Source of the DNA: JAANXG01 sp034520625
GTDB lineage: Bacteria > Pseudomonadota > Gammaproteobacteria > Arenicellales > JAANXG01
Reading direction: 5' to 3'
Length of the DNA stretch: 64,000 nt
NCBI GenBank assembly: GCA_034520625.1
Contig: JAXHNI010000012.1
Span: 62,001-126,000, forward strand
Part shown: piece by piece, positions 44,557 to 53,737 of the stretch
Numbering within the stretch: position 1 is the stretch's first letter
Layout: every line of letters begins with the position of its first letter
Notes under the pieces: generated by a model
What the model was told of the DNA's origin: nothing
Seen by the model: only the letters and a program-made list of their open reading frames with translations
Databases searched by the model: none
Made by a program: the position numbers and the translations under genes

Positions 44557-45591
44557 TCACCCCGGACCGGGATCCCGCCGCCCCGCGCCGGGGCCATTCG
44601 TATCGGCGCCACCCTGCCCCGCGTGCCCGTCGTTCACGTCCTCCAGCGCGCGGCGCTTGACCCGGTATTGAACATCCTCGATCAGCTTCCGGTTCGCACC
44701 GATCAGGTCGGCCAGCACGCCGAAAAGCCACATCTGAATCGCGACAATGATCAGGATCGCCGCCAGGATCAGGCTCGGCTCGCGGCCCCGGGCCACTTCG
44801 TCCGCGGCGATGTCGCCGACGTACAGCACCAGCCAGCGCACGCACAATGCAAAGCCCGCCAGGAACGGCACGGCGCCGAGCAGAAAGAACGTCCGCGCCG
44901 GCCTGTAGATCACGAATACACGGAGTATCGCGAGGCCGGTGCGCCAGAGGTACGACGGGACGGACTTCATCAGCCGTGACGGGCGGGTCTGCGGATTGGT
45001 CCGCACCGGAACGGACACGACGCTCATGCCTATCTGGCCCGCCAGGATGGTGGTGTCCATCGTGTAGGTATATTCGCTGTACACGTGAAGCCGCAGCGCG
45101 GCCTCCCGGCTGAAGGCGCGGAAGCCGCTGGCGGCGTCGCGGATTTCCGTGCCGCTTGCCGTCCTCACCGCCCAGCTTCCCAGCTTCTGCAGCACCTTTT
45201 TCAGCGGGGAGAAATGCTCGATCTCATCGATGGGCCGGGCGCCGATGGCCAGGTCCGCCCGCCCCTCCACCACCGGCTTCACCAGCGCGGCGATATCCCC
45301 CCCGTGATACTGGTTGTCGCCGTCGGTATTAACGATCACGTCGGCGCCGCGCATCAGGCAGGCGTCCAGTCCCGCGGTGAATGCCCTCGCCAGGCCCCGG
45401 TTCGGCGACAGGGAGACAATATGATCCACGCCGTGATCCCGGGCTACCCGCACCGTATCATCCGTGCTCCCGTCGTCCACGACGAGCCACTCCACCGTGG
45501 CAATGCCTTCGACTTCCCGGGGCAGTTGGGCGAGGGTCTGGGGGAGCGTGTCTTCTTCATTGAAGCACGGGATCTGGATGATCAGTTTCAT
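44557..45591 (-). CDS. DPM-synthase-like family 2 glycosyltransferase
   Basis: The 344-residue protein starts MKLIIQIPCFNEEDTLPQTL and has WLVVDDGSTDDTVRVARDHG, IVNTDGDNQYHGGD (metal site) and SGFRAFSREAALRLHVYSEY. Two membrane segments (about 232-255, 268-292) follow. This is the layout of polyprenyl-phosphate mannose/glucose synthases, which make Und-P-sugar on the cytoplasmic face. It overlaps the flippase-like gene upstream by four bases and is the last gene of the 50053-44557 operon. Confidence 0.88.
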   Translation of the reverse strand: MKLIIQIPCFNEEDTLPQTLAQLPREVEGIATVEWLVVDDGSTDDTVRVARDHGVDHIVSLSPNRGLARAFTAGLDACLMRGADVIVNTDGDNQYHGGDIAALVKPVVEGRADLAIGARPIDEIEHFSPLKKVLQKLGSWAVRTASGTEIRDAASGFRAFSREAALRLHVYSEYTYTMDTTILAGQIGMSVVSVPVRTNPQTRPSRLMKSVPSYLWRTGLAILRVFVIYRPARTFFLLGAVPFLAGFALCVRWLVLYVGDIAADEVARGREPSLILAAILIIVAIQMWLFGVLADLIGANRKLIEDVQYRVKRRALEDVNDGHAGQGGADTNGPGAGRRDPGPG

Positions 45592-46592
45592 TGTCGTATC
45601 GATGAAGCGCCTGAATTGTTCTTTTCCGGGGGACCGGGGCCCCGGATGTCGCCGGCCTGCCGCACGGCGGTCAGATACCGCGAGAATATCGGAATTCCCG
45701 CAATTGCCGGAAGAATATACCTGAACAGGGTGAGCACACCCAACGCGGCGCCGGTGGCCGCGGGGAAATACGGCGCGTAGAGGTACACCAGCGCGGCGTC
45801 CCGGGTGCCCACACCCATGAACGTGAACGGCAGCAGCCCGACGAACAGCGCCAGTGCCGTGAGTCCGAGGCTGATGACGAAGCCGACGTTGTCAACCTGA
45901 AGTGCGAGAATGAACAGCCAGATCTGCAACAGGTGGGCCAGCCACAGCACCGTGGAGAAGACCAGGAGGCGGATACGAGTCCCGGCATCGACGTACTCGT
46001 GCATCTCCATCCACGCCCCGCCCAGCGATTCGATGGGCCGGCTCGCCGCCGCGGGCAGAACCCGTCCGGCCGCTTGGAAGCAGCCGGCCGCGAAGCGGCG
46101 GGAGAAAACCAGCAGCCAGGAGCCGGCAAGCGCCAGCAACAGCATTACCGCGAGCCAGCCCCAACCGTGCCCGGTGCCGGCCAGGACGATCAAACCGACG
46201 ACGCACCACAGGAGCAGCGCGAGCACGTCATTGGCTTTCTCCAGCACCACCAGGGACAGGGCGGCGGAGCCGCCCATGGCCCCGTGATTCTTCAGGAATA
46301 CACCTTTCGCGATATCCCCCATCTTCGACGGCAGCACCAGATTCATGACGCCGGCGGCGAGGGTCAGGGACAAGGCATCGCGCAGGCGGATGTCCACCGT
46401 TTTCCGCCGGACCAGGTAGTACAGCCGCCACGCCGTACCCAGAAGAATCGGGACGAACATGGCCAGCGAAACCAGCAGCCAGGCGACGTCCACCGCCTTG
46501 AGGACCTGGACGATTTCCTGCAGATCGATCCGCCACCACAGCAGCGAGACGATGGCCGCGCTTACCAGTATCGAAATGATTTTGCGTTTCAT
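45588..46592 (-). CDS. Flippase-like membrane protein (UPF0104/LPG-synthase TM family)
   Basis: The 334-residue protein starts at ATG 46592 (MKRKIISILVSAAIVSLLWW), six bases after the previous stop. It has about eight membrane segments and the family elements YLVRRKTVDIRLRDALSLTL, NLVLPSKMGDIAKGVFLKNH and FTFMGVGTRDAALVYLY. Proteins of this family are proposed lipid or polyprenyl-phosphate-sugar flippases. Lying between a DPM-like GT2 and a GT39-type transferase, it is a good candidate to flip the Und-P-sugar. Confidence 0.82.
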   Translation of the reverse strand: MKRKIISILVSAAIVSLLWWRIDLQEIVQVLKAVDVAWLLVSLAMFVPILLGTAWRLYYLVRRKTVDIRLRDALSLTLAAGVMNLVLPSKMGDIAKGVFLKNHGAMGGSAALSLVVLEKANDVLALLLWCVVGLIVLAGTGHGWGWLAVMLLLALAGSWLLVFSRRFAAGCFQAAGRVLPAAASRPIESLGGAWMEMHEYVDAGTRIRLLVFSTVLWLAHLLQIWLFILALQVDNVGFVISLGLTALALFVGLLPFTFMGVGTRDAALVYLYAPYFPAATGAALGVLTLFRYILPAIAGIPIFSRYLTAVRQAGDIRGPGPPEKNNSGASSIRQ

Positions 46593-46597
46593 CGTGG

Positions 46598-48205
46598 TCA
46601 GAAGCGCCGTTCGTTCGTGAGCAGGGCGTGCTCGGAAAGATGCTTCAGCTCCGGTGTCAGGTCGGTCCAAGGCGCCATCTGGCCGGAATGGAACGTGCGG
46701 CTCATGACATTGTAGTTGGAAGTCTGGTCCCGCCCCAATGCAACGGCATGCGCATCCTTCCAGGGTCCGGACAGGATGTCCCGCACCACCCATTGCCCAT
46801 CGGCCCATTCGAGGCTGCGGCGGAATGAAAACGGCGACTTCTGCGTGCCCGTGATCAACAATCGCTGCAGAATGCTCCGCACCAGGTTGGGAAACCAGCG
46901 GCCCACGGTCAACATGAACAGCCGCAGCACAACGTTGCTCAGCGGGGTCATCTGCTTGTGTTTCGCGTAGCCCAGGGACCCGCTGACCTCGAGGCGGCCG
47001 TCCTGAACCGTGATCGAGTAGTCAGCGGACATGAGGTTGGACACGGCGTTCCCATGCCGGCCGCCGCGCTCCAGCACCGACCAGCCGGTGTCCGAGATCA
47101 CCAGCTCTCCGTCCCGGAAGAGCTTGAACACGCCGCCCTTGTTGAGCGCACAGAACAGCTCGCTGCCGCCGCGGCGCTCCACCACCACCCCCGCTTCCGG
47201 ATAGTAGTGCTGACCGGACGCCGGAGCCCGGCGGGCCGGGCGGTCGGCAATGAAATGCCGGTAGGCGAGCAGGTAGTTCCAGGCGTGGTGCCCGACGATC
47301 CGGTCGTCCGCGTAGCAGGGCGCGAGGTCCGCGGCCATGCCTTCCAGGAAACGGTCGTTCACGGACAGTGCCCGCGGCAGCCAGGCGCCCGCCAGCTCGA
47401 ACCCGGCGGGAAAGAAATTGTAGGTGTTCCGGCTGCCGTACTCGCCGCCGTAGCTGCCATCGGGATGCACGAAATCCGAAGCGAGTTCCACCGCCGACTC
47501 GATGGCCGAGCGAAGCGACGGGTCGGGCCGGGCATCGTGGAGGCAGGCAAGGCACCAGATGGTCAGGGTGTGGTACCCCGGGTCGAAGCCCTCGTACTCC
47601 GGGAACCAGCCCTCGCTGGACTGCCACCCCAGGATCTCCTGCAACCGGGTTTCGATTGCGTCGTTCCAGCGGACCTGTCCGGTGAGCTCATCCAGCCGCT
47701 GCAGCGCCAGGGCGATCAGCGCCTGGTGGTTGGTCAGGCGGCCGCTTTCCCGGTGATGCGCGAGCAGGCCGGCCCGTTGCGTGAAAAAGCGCTCGAATTC
47801 CGGTTCCCTGAGCTCCAGGAGGCTGCAGGACTCCACCGCCGCCAGCAGGCTGAACGCCGCGGCGCCGTCCGCCCGCTCAAACGGAAAATAGTCATCGCAG
47901 GAGCCGTCCCCGTGGGCGCGCCGGGCGGCGAAATCGATGCCGGCACGCACCCACTCCCGCAGGATCGGGCGCTGGTGAAAACGATTGCCGGGGGCGGGCG
48001 TGCTGCAGGCCAGCGCCAGCGGCCAGACGAATTCCTGGCTCATGCCGCTGGGGAAATCCGTGACCTTGTAGTGCCAGTGCAGGCGGTCGAAGCAGCCGTA
48101 GGTCGGGCTGTGGGGATTGCGGTCGAGCAGCGTCAGAATCTTGGGAATGTCCCCGAGCGCCGCGGTGGCGAACAGTTCTCCAGTCTGGCGGTCAACGCTG
48201 CTCAT
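46598..48205 (-). CDS. Predicted (alpha/alpha)-toroid protein, heparinase-like region, function unknown
   Basis: The 535-residue protein has no signal peptide or membrane segment. The N-terminal about 340 residues are helix-rich with WHYKVTDFPSGMSQEFVWPL, GWFPEYEGFDPGYHTLTIWC and GGEYGSRNTYNFFPAGFELA, the look of an (alpha/alpha)6 barrel. The rest is beta-rich (ELFCALNKGGVFKLFRDGEL, YSITVQDGRLEVSGSLG), like the second domain of heparinase II/III or alginate-lyase relatives. It may bind or process glycan intermediates. The cytosolic location and operon position are unusual for a lyase. I do not recognise a characterised homologue. Confidence 0.5.
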   Translation of the reverse strand: MSSVDRQTGELFATAALGDIPKILTLLDRNPHSPTYGCFDRLHWHYKVTDFPSGMSQEFVWPLALACSTPAPGNRFHQRPILREWVRAGIDFAARRAHGDGSCDDYFPFERADGAAAFSLLAAVESCSLLELREPEFERFFTQRAGLLAHHRESGRLTNHQALIALALQRLDELTGQVRWNDAIETRLQEILGWQSSEGWFPEYEGFDPGYHTLTIWCLACLHDARPDPSLRSAIESAVELASDFVHPDGSYGGEYGSRNTYNFFPAGFELAGAWLPRALSVNDRFLEGMAADLAPCYADDRIVGHHAWNYLLAYRHFIADRPARRAPASGQHYYPEAGVVVERRGGSELFCALNKGGVFKLFRDGELVISDTGWSVLERGGRHGNAVSNLMSADYSITVQDGRLEVSGSLGYAKHKQMTPLSNVVLRLFMLTVGRWFPNLVRSILQRLLITGTQKSPFSFRRSLEWADGQWVVRDILSGPWKDAHAVALGRDQTSNYNVMSRTFHSGQMAPWTDLTPELKHLSEHALLTNERRF

Positions 48206-48235
48206 GGATAAGGAAGATCCGGTTGTTATCGAGGG

Positions 48236-50053
48236 TTATTGTTTGCGGCGCCAGACGCTGGCGACCTCAATGCCGAAGGCGCGCTCCACGGCATATACCT
48301 TCTCGAAGTCCCTGTGCAGCGCGTCGCGGTCGAAGGGATAGACATGGATGCTGTCGCGGTGGACGCCACCCAGGTCGCGGACGTCGCTGCTCTGTTCCAC
48401 GATCAGCGGCACCGGACTGGAATCGAACTGGCGCAGCGTCGCATTGATATGGAGCAGGACGTAGTCCGCCTCGTCGATACCGACGCGGGGGTCGAATCCA
48501 TGGCGCACTTGGAACCGGATCCCGGATCGGGGGCCCATGAAATGGATCACCATTCTTTCCCGCAGATAGGTTACCACGCGCTTGCCCGGCTCGACGTTCT
48601 CCAGCGCCCATTGCATGACCTGGTAATTACCGTCGGAAGGCGTTTGCGCTACGCCCTTGTAGCCGAGCGTTGCGCGATGGGCGATGTACCGCTCACCGAG
48701 GTACTGATAACCGTTGAGATGCATGTCCGGCCACGACCGGGCGAGGTCCGCCGCCGCGTTCAGGGAGACCAGCGCCAGGGTGCCGGCGAACAGATACCGG
48801 CTCCGGCGCAGGATTTCCCCGAGGACATCGGCCGCGAGAATGGCGAGCAACGGCATCACGCCGATCATGTAGAAGGTCTGGGCCCGGCCGGTCAGTGCGT
48901 ACATCGCCACACTGAATACCGTGAACAGCAGCGGGATGAGCAATACCGGCCGCCGCCGGATCAACCACGGCGCCGCCAGACATGAACCCAGCAGCAGAAG
49001 CCCCATAGCGGGACCCGACTTGATCAGTATCACCAGAAGGTGAAACACCAGCGCCGAATAGGGCAGGCCTTCCGGCAGGCCCTCCCCCGCCGCGGCCATT
49101 CTGGCCAATTCCTGGATGATGCCCGGATTGGTGGTGTGCACCGGGGGCAACACGAAAAAAGTCAGCACCGACCCCGCCGCCACCAGACCGGTGGCGATGA
49201 GCCGCCCGACGGGTCGTTCCCGCCACAGCACCGCCCCCACAGCCGCCAGTGTCCAGGCGCCCGCCACCCATGTGATGTGAAGCATTAAATAGGACGCGGA
49301 CAGATTTCTGTAGGGCCGGTCCACGACATAGATGCTGTCCGGCGACGGGTACCACCACCCGCCCACCACGACCGCCAGGCCGAACAGCAGCGGTGCCAGC
49401 AACAACCAGGTGGAAGGTGCCGAACGGACGCGAGTCCGGCCGTGGCGCAGAATCATGAATGCAATGAACGCCGCCGGCATCAGCACGGCGACGGGCAGCT
49501 TGGCAGACACCGCCAGGCCTCCGGCCAGGGCGGTGAGGCCCGCGGTTCCCACGGTAGGCCGTCGGCACAGCTCCGCTACGGCCAGCGCCAGGAGCACGCC
49601 GGTGAGCGCCACCAGCGCGTCGCCTTCGGTCATCCCGACCTTGGTGAACGCCAGGTAGTACGGACTGATGGCCAGCAGCAGCGCAGCGAGCACGCCCTTG
49701 AGCGGCGTCAAGTGCCGGGCACAGAACAGATAGGCGCCCCCGATAGCCAGGGCACCGTAGAACACGCTCAACAGCCGGGACACCTTGAGGCTTTCGGTGC
49801 CCAGAATGAAATTGGCCAGGGCAGTCGCGTACATCGAAAGCCGAGCCTGACTGGCGTCGCGATCGCTGCCCACCAACCAGCCCCAGTGATCCCGGAGGTA
49901 GGCAAGGGCGACACGCAAGTCGATCAGCTCGTCGTTGGCCAGCCCGTGCACCGGCAGCGCCGGCAGAATCAGGACCAGGTACACGAGAACACAGAAAGCA
50001 AGACAGATCAGCGGCCTGTGGAGCAATTGTTCGGACGGCGATCGGAACACCAT
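48236..50053 (-). CDS. GT39-type (ArnT/PMT-like) membrane glycosyltransferase
   Basis: The 605-residue protein has about 12 membrane segments. The first periplasmic loop carries the acidic pair HGLANDELIDLRVALAY, the position of the catalytic Asp-Glu in PMT/ArnT enzymes, followed by ALAIGGAYLFCARHLTPLKG and LAISPYYLAFTKVGMTEGDA. A soluble periplasmic C-terminal domain begins at about 450. Such enzymes transfer sugar from a polyprenyl-monophosphate donor to lipid, glycan or protein in the periplasm. First gene of the operon, 30 bases before the toroid gene. Confidence 0.82.
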   Translation of the reverse strand: MVFRSPSEQLLHRPLICLAFCVLVYLVLILPALPVHGLANDELIDLRVALAYLRDHWGWLVGSDRDASQARLSMYATALANFILGTESLKVSRLLSVFYGALAIGGAYLFCARHLTPLKGVLAALLLAISPYYLAFTKVGMTEGDALVALTGVLLALAVAELCRRPTVGTAGLTALAGGLAVSAKLPVAVLMPAAFIAFMILRHGRTRVRSAPSTWLLLAPLLFGLAVVVGGWWYPSPDSIYVVDRPYRNLSASYLMLHITWVAGAWTLAAVGAVLWRERPVGRLIATGLVAAGSVLTFFVLPPVHTTNPGIIQELARMAAAGEGLPEGLPYSALVFHLLVILIKSGPAMGLLLLGSCLAAPWLIRRRPVLLIPLLFTVFSVAMYALTGRAQTFYMIGVMPLLAILAADVLGEILRRSRYLFAGTLALVSLNAAADLARSWPDMHLNGYQYLGERYIAHRATLGYKGVAQTPSDGNYQVMQWALENVEPGKRVVTYLRERMVIHFMGPRSGIRFQVRHGFDPRVGIDEADYVLLHINATLRQFDSSPVPLIVEQSSDVRDLGGVHRDSIHVYPFDRDALHRDFEKVYAVERAFGIEVASVWRRKQ

Positions 50054-50206
50054 GCAGGGGAGCTACCGGTGCGGTTCGGGACGGGGCGGGACTATATCGA
50101 ACCTGGTCCCCGAAATCAGCCACAATCACCCTGATACGCCGGCCTGTTGAAGGAATCGGATTGAAAAGCACGCCGGCATGCTTGCGGCAATTCCGCCCGG
50201 TATCGG

Positions 50207-51703
50207 TCAGGCCTGCTGATCCACGGCGTATCGCCTGACCGCAGCCACCGCGGCCGCCCAGTCCCCGAGACGCTTGTGCCGCCGGCCCGGGTCGAGACGC
50301 GGCTCGGCCCGGCGCTCCAGCCGCCAGGCTGCGGACATCTCGTCCAGGGATTCGTAGACGCCGGCCTGCAAGCCCGCCAGGCGCGCCGCGCCGATTGCCG
50401 TGGTTTCGATGTTGTCCGGGCGTTCCACCGGCACGCCGGTGATATCCGCCAGGCATTGCAGGAACCAATCGTTGGCCACCATGCCGCCGTCGACGCGCAG
50501 CGCGCTCAGGGACTGGGCGCCGTCCGCGGTCATCGCCTGCAACAGGTCGTGGGTCTGGTAGCACACCGATTCCAGCGCCGCCCGGGCGAAGTGGGCGGGG
50601 CCGGTGTCCCGGGTCAAGCCGAATATCGCCCCGCGGGCGTCCGGGTCCCAGTGCGGGGCGCCGAGCCCGGTGAACGCCGGCACCAGCACCACGCCGTGAT
50701 TGTCGGGCAGGGAAGCAGCCAGCCCGGCGCTGTCACTCGATGTCTCCAGCAGGCCCAGGCCGTCCCGCAGCCATTGGATGGCGGCGCCGGCAATGAATAT
50801 CGAGCCCTCCAGCGCGTACGCCGTCCGGCCTTCCAGCCGGTAACCGACGGTGGTGAGCAGCTTGTTGGTGGACGTTACGGGGGTTTCCCCGGTGTTGAAT
50901 ACGGCGAAGCAGCCCGTGCCGTAAGTGCTTTTCATCATGCCGGGCTTCAGGCAGGCCTGCCCCACCAGCGCGGCCTGCTGATCGCCGGCCACGCCGCCGA
51001 TGGGTATCGGCCGCCCAAACCATTCCGCGTCGATGGTCCCGAAATCGTCGGCGCTGTCGCGCACTTCCGGCAGCATCGAGGCCGGCACGTCGAACAGGGC
51101 CAGCATGGACTCGTCCCATTGCTGCTCGTGAATATTGAACAGCAGGGTCCGGGACGCGTTGGTGGCGTCGGTAGCGTGCACCCGGCCCCCGGTGAGCCGC
51201 CAGATGAGGAAGGTATCCACGGTACCGAAGGCCAGCTCACCGCGCTCGGCGCGGTCCCGGGCCCCCGGAACCTGATCCAGTATCCAGGCGATCTTGGTGG
51301 CGGAAAAATAGGCGTCCAGCAACAGGCCGGTGCGGGCCTGGACGTCGTCGTCATATCCCTGCCGGGCCAGCTCGGTACAGCGCGGCGCAGTACGTCGATC
51401 CTGCCACACGATGGCGTTGTGAACGGGTTTCCCGCTGCGCCGGTCCCAGACCACGGTGGTCTCGCGTTGATTGGTAATCCCCGCGGCAACAACGGAACCA
51501 ATGTCACCAGCAACGGCCTCGCGGCAAACCGCCAGTGTCGTGGACCAGATCTCCTCCGGATCGTGCTCCACCCAGCCGTCCTCCGGGTAGAACTGCGCGA
51601 ACTCGCGCTGGCCCGTCCGGAGCATCCGGCCCGCGCGATCGAACAGGATCGCGCGGGTACTGGTGGTTCCCTGGTCGATGGCGAGCAGCAGCGGATCGGT
51701 CAT
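50207..51703 (-). CDS. glpK: Glycerol kinase
   Basis: The 498-residue FGGY kinase has LAIDQGTTSTRAILFDRAGR (phosphate-1), GWVEHDPEEIW, NAIVWQDRRT, AGDQQAALVGQACLKPGMMK, STYGTGCFAVFNTG and the C-terminal DGGMVANDWFLQCLADITGV. It phosphorylates glycerol to sn-glycerol 3-phosphate, the substrate of GlpD. It is divergent from glpV with a 275-base shared promoter region, so one regulator (probably GlpR) can control both sides. All catalytic residues appear present. Confidence 0.94.
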   Translation of the reverse strand: MTDPLLLAIDQGTTSTRAILFDRAGRMLRTGQREFAQFYPEDGWVEHDPEEIWSTTLAVCREAVAGDIGSVVAAGITNQRETTVVWDRRSGKPVHNAIVWQDRRTAPRCTELARQGYDDDVQARTGLLLDAYFSATKIAWILDQVPGARDRAERGELAFGTVDTFLIWRLTGGRVHATDATNASRTLLFNIHEQQWDESMLALFDVPASMLPEVRDSADDFGTIDAEWFGRPIPIGGVAGDQQAALVGQACLKPGMMKSTYGTGCFAVFNTGETPVTSTNKLLTTVGYRLEGRTAYALEGSIFIAGAAIQWLRDGLGLLETSSDSAGLAASLPDNHGVVLVPAFTGLGAPHWDPDARGAIFGLTRDTGPAHFARAALESVCYQTHDLLQAMTADGAQSLSALRVDGGMVANDWFLQCLADITGVPVERPDNIETTAIGAARLAGLQAGVYESLDEMSAAWRLERRAEPRLDPGRRHKRLGDWAAAVAAVRRYAVDQQA

Positions 51704-51978
51704 GTCTCGAGATCCTCCTGGTGATACGGAAAAGCCGGTATTCGCTGGAATCCTACCCCTACTGGGCCGTTTCCGCGCGCCGGGGCGCTGACGCCGACGG
51801 GATCGCGCATGAGATTCTCCTCGAAGAACCTGCGATAACTGCCGGTATTTCCGTAATTTTCACTCTCATTGTCTATATTTTCTCTTTCTTGGATTCAAAA
51901 CGTCAAATGAACATATATAATGAACATGCTTTGAACAAGCCACAACGCAAATCAAACCACTAGACAGGAGGCGGAGCC
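51704..51978. promoter_or_regulatory. glpK/glpV divergent control region
   Basis: The part nearest glpV is strikingly AT-rich against a GC-rich background. It contains TGAACA three times at 51908, 51921 and 51932 (spacings 13 and 11), a possible phased binding site for the DeoR-family GlpR. AGGAGG at 51966-51971 gives glpV a strong ribosome-binding site seven bases before its ATG. Confidence 0.55.
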
Positions 51979-53715
51979 ATGAATCGAAGGCTCAAACTAT
52001 CGATAGCGATCGGCGCCCTGCTTGCTTCCCCGCTCGCCCAGGCGGGTATGGCGGAAGCCGAGCGCTGGATCAACGAGGAGTTCCAGCCATCCGCGCTCGA
52101 CAAGGAAGAGCAGATGAAGGAAATGGAATGGTTCATCAAGGCCGCGGAGCCGTTCAAGGGCATGGAAATCAATGTGTTGTCGGAAACCATTCCCACCCAC
52201 GAATACGAATCCAACACGCTGACCAAAGCGTTCGAGGAGATCACCGGGATCAAGGTGAATCACCAGCTTCTCGGTGAAGGCGAGGTGGTTCAGGCCGTAC
52301 AGACGCAGATGCAGACCCAGCGAAACCTGTACGACGCCTATATCAACGACGCCGACCTGATCGGGACCCATTCGCGGCTGCAGAGCGCGGTCAATCTGAC
52401 CGACTGGATGAACGGCGAGGGCAAGGACGTAACGCTCCCGACGCTGGATCTCGACGACTTCATCGGCATCGCATCGGCAACGGGACCGGACGGCAAGGTC
52501 TGGCAGCTTCCCGACCAGCAGTTCGCCAATCTTTACTGGTACAGGAAGGACTGGTTCGACCGCCCGGATCTGCAGGAGCAATTCAAGGAGCTGTACGGCT
52601 ACGAGCTGGGTGTGCCGGTGAACTGGTCCGCCTACGAGGACATCGCTGAATTCTTCACCGAGCACGTCAAGGAAATCGACGGCGAGCAGGTCTACGGCCA
52701 CATGGACTACGGCAAGCGCGCTCCGGATCTCGGCTGGCGCATGACCGACGCCTGGCTGTCCATGGCGGGCGCCGGCTCCAAGGGGCTGCCCAACGGCGTG
52801 CCCGTGGACGAATGGGGCATTCGCATGGAGGAAGGCACCTGCAACCCGGTCGGCGCCTCGGTGTCCCGTGGCGGCGCGGCGAACGGGCCGGCCGCGGTCT
52901 ACGCCATTCGTAAATGGGATGAGTGGCTGCGGGCCTACGCCCCTCCGGGCGCGGCGGACCTCGACTTCTACCAATCGCTGCCGGCGCTGTCCCGGGGCAA
53001 TGTCGCCCAGCAAATTTTCTGGTACACGGCGTTCACGGCCTCCATGGTTGCGCCGAAGAGCGAAGGCAACAACACGGTGGACGACGACGGCAACCCGCTC
53101 TGGCGGATGGCGCCGTCGCCCCACGGCCCCTACTGGGAAGAAGGAATGAAGCTGGGCTACCAGGATGTGGGCTCCTGGACGCTTTTCAACTCCACGCCGG
53201 TGGACCGCCGCAAGGCGGCCTGGCTATACGCGCAGTTCACGGTCTCCAAGACCGTGGACGTGAAGAAAAGCCATGTCGGGTTGACCGTCATCCGCGACAG
53301 CACCATCCGGCATGACTCCTTCACGGAGCGCGCACCCAAGCTCGGCGGCCTCGTGGAGTTCTACCGTTCTCCGGACCGGGTGCTGTGGACGGACACCGGC
53401 GTCAATGTTCCCGACTATCCCAAGCTGGCCCAGATCTGGTGGCAGCAGATCGGTGACGTGAGCTCCGGCGTATTCACTCCCCAGGAAGCGATGGACCGAC
53501 TGGCCGGTGAGATGGATCAGGTCATGGCCCGCATGCAGGCTGCCGATGAGCGTGCCGACACTTACGGAGGATGCGGCCCGCGGCTCAACGAGGAATCGGA
53601 TCCCGGGGAATGGCTCAGCAAGCCGGGCTCCCCGAAGGCCAAGCTGGACAACGAGAAGCCCCAGGGCGAAACGGTGGTCTACGAAGAGCTGATCAAACGC
53701 TGGTCGGAGGAATAG
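51979..53715 (+). CDS. glpV: Glycerol ABC transporter substrate-binding protein
   Basis: The 578-residue precursor has a signal peptide (MNRRLKLSIAIGALLASPLAQA) and a large solute-binding domain: EINVLSETIPTHEYESNTLT, FEEITGIKVNHQLLGEGEVV, LYDAYINDADLIGTHSRLQS and the Trp-rich LYWYRKDWFDRPDLQ. Its size and position match GlpV of rhizobial GlpSTPQV glycerol transporters. It captures glycerol in the periplasm for GlpPQ. It has its own strong promoter/RBS region and a very stable hairpin directly after the stop, suggesting higher expression than the membrane parts. Confidence 0.88.
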   Translation: MNRRLKLSIAIGALLASPLAQAGMAEAERWINEEFQPSALDKEEQMKEMEWFIKAAEPFKGMEINVLSETIPTHEYESNTLTKAFEEITGIKVNHQLLGEGEVVQAVQTQMQTQRNLYDAYINDADLIGTHSRLQSAVNLTDWMNGEGKDVTLPTLDLDDFIGIASATGPDGKVWQLPDQQFANLYWYRKDWFDRPDLQEQFKELYGYELGVPVNWSAYEDIAEFFTEHVKEIDGEQVYGHMDYGKRAPDLGWRMTDAWLSMAGAGSKGLPNGVPVDEWGIRMEEGTCNPVGASVSRGGAANGPAAVYAIRKWDEWLRAYAPPGAADLDFYQSLPALSRGNVAQQIFWYTAFTASMVAPKSEGNNTVDDDGNPLWRMAPSPHGPYWEEGMKLGYQDVGSWTLFNSTPVDRRKAAWLYAQFTVSKTVDVKKSHVGLTVIRDSTIRHDSFTERAPKLGGLVEFYRSPDRVLWTDTGVNVPDYPKLAQIWWQQIGDVSSGVFTPQEAMDRLAGEMDQVMARMQAADERADTYGGCGPRLNEESDPGEWLSKPGSPKAKLDNEKPQGETVVYEELIKRWSEE

Positions 53716-53737
53716 GCCGGCGGGCGCTCAGCCAGCA

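Noticed and set aside
48693..50564. 623-codon minus-strand frame overlapping the GT39 gene in another frame
   Set aside because: The GT39 frame has membrane segments and the catalytic acidic pair; this one is Arg/Gly/Pro-rich and runs past both ends of the gene.
50276..51724. 482-codon open frame antisense to glpK
   Set aside because: Complement of a textbook glycerol kinase; no domain pattern of its own.
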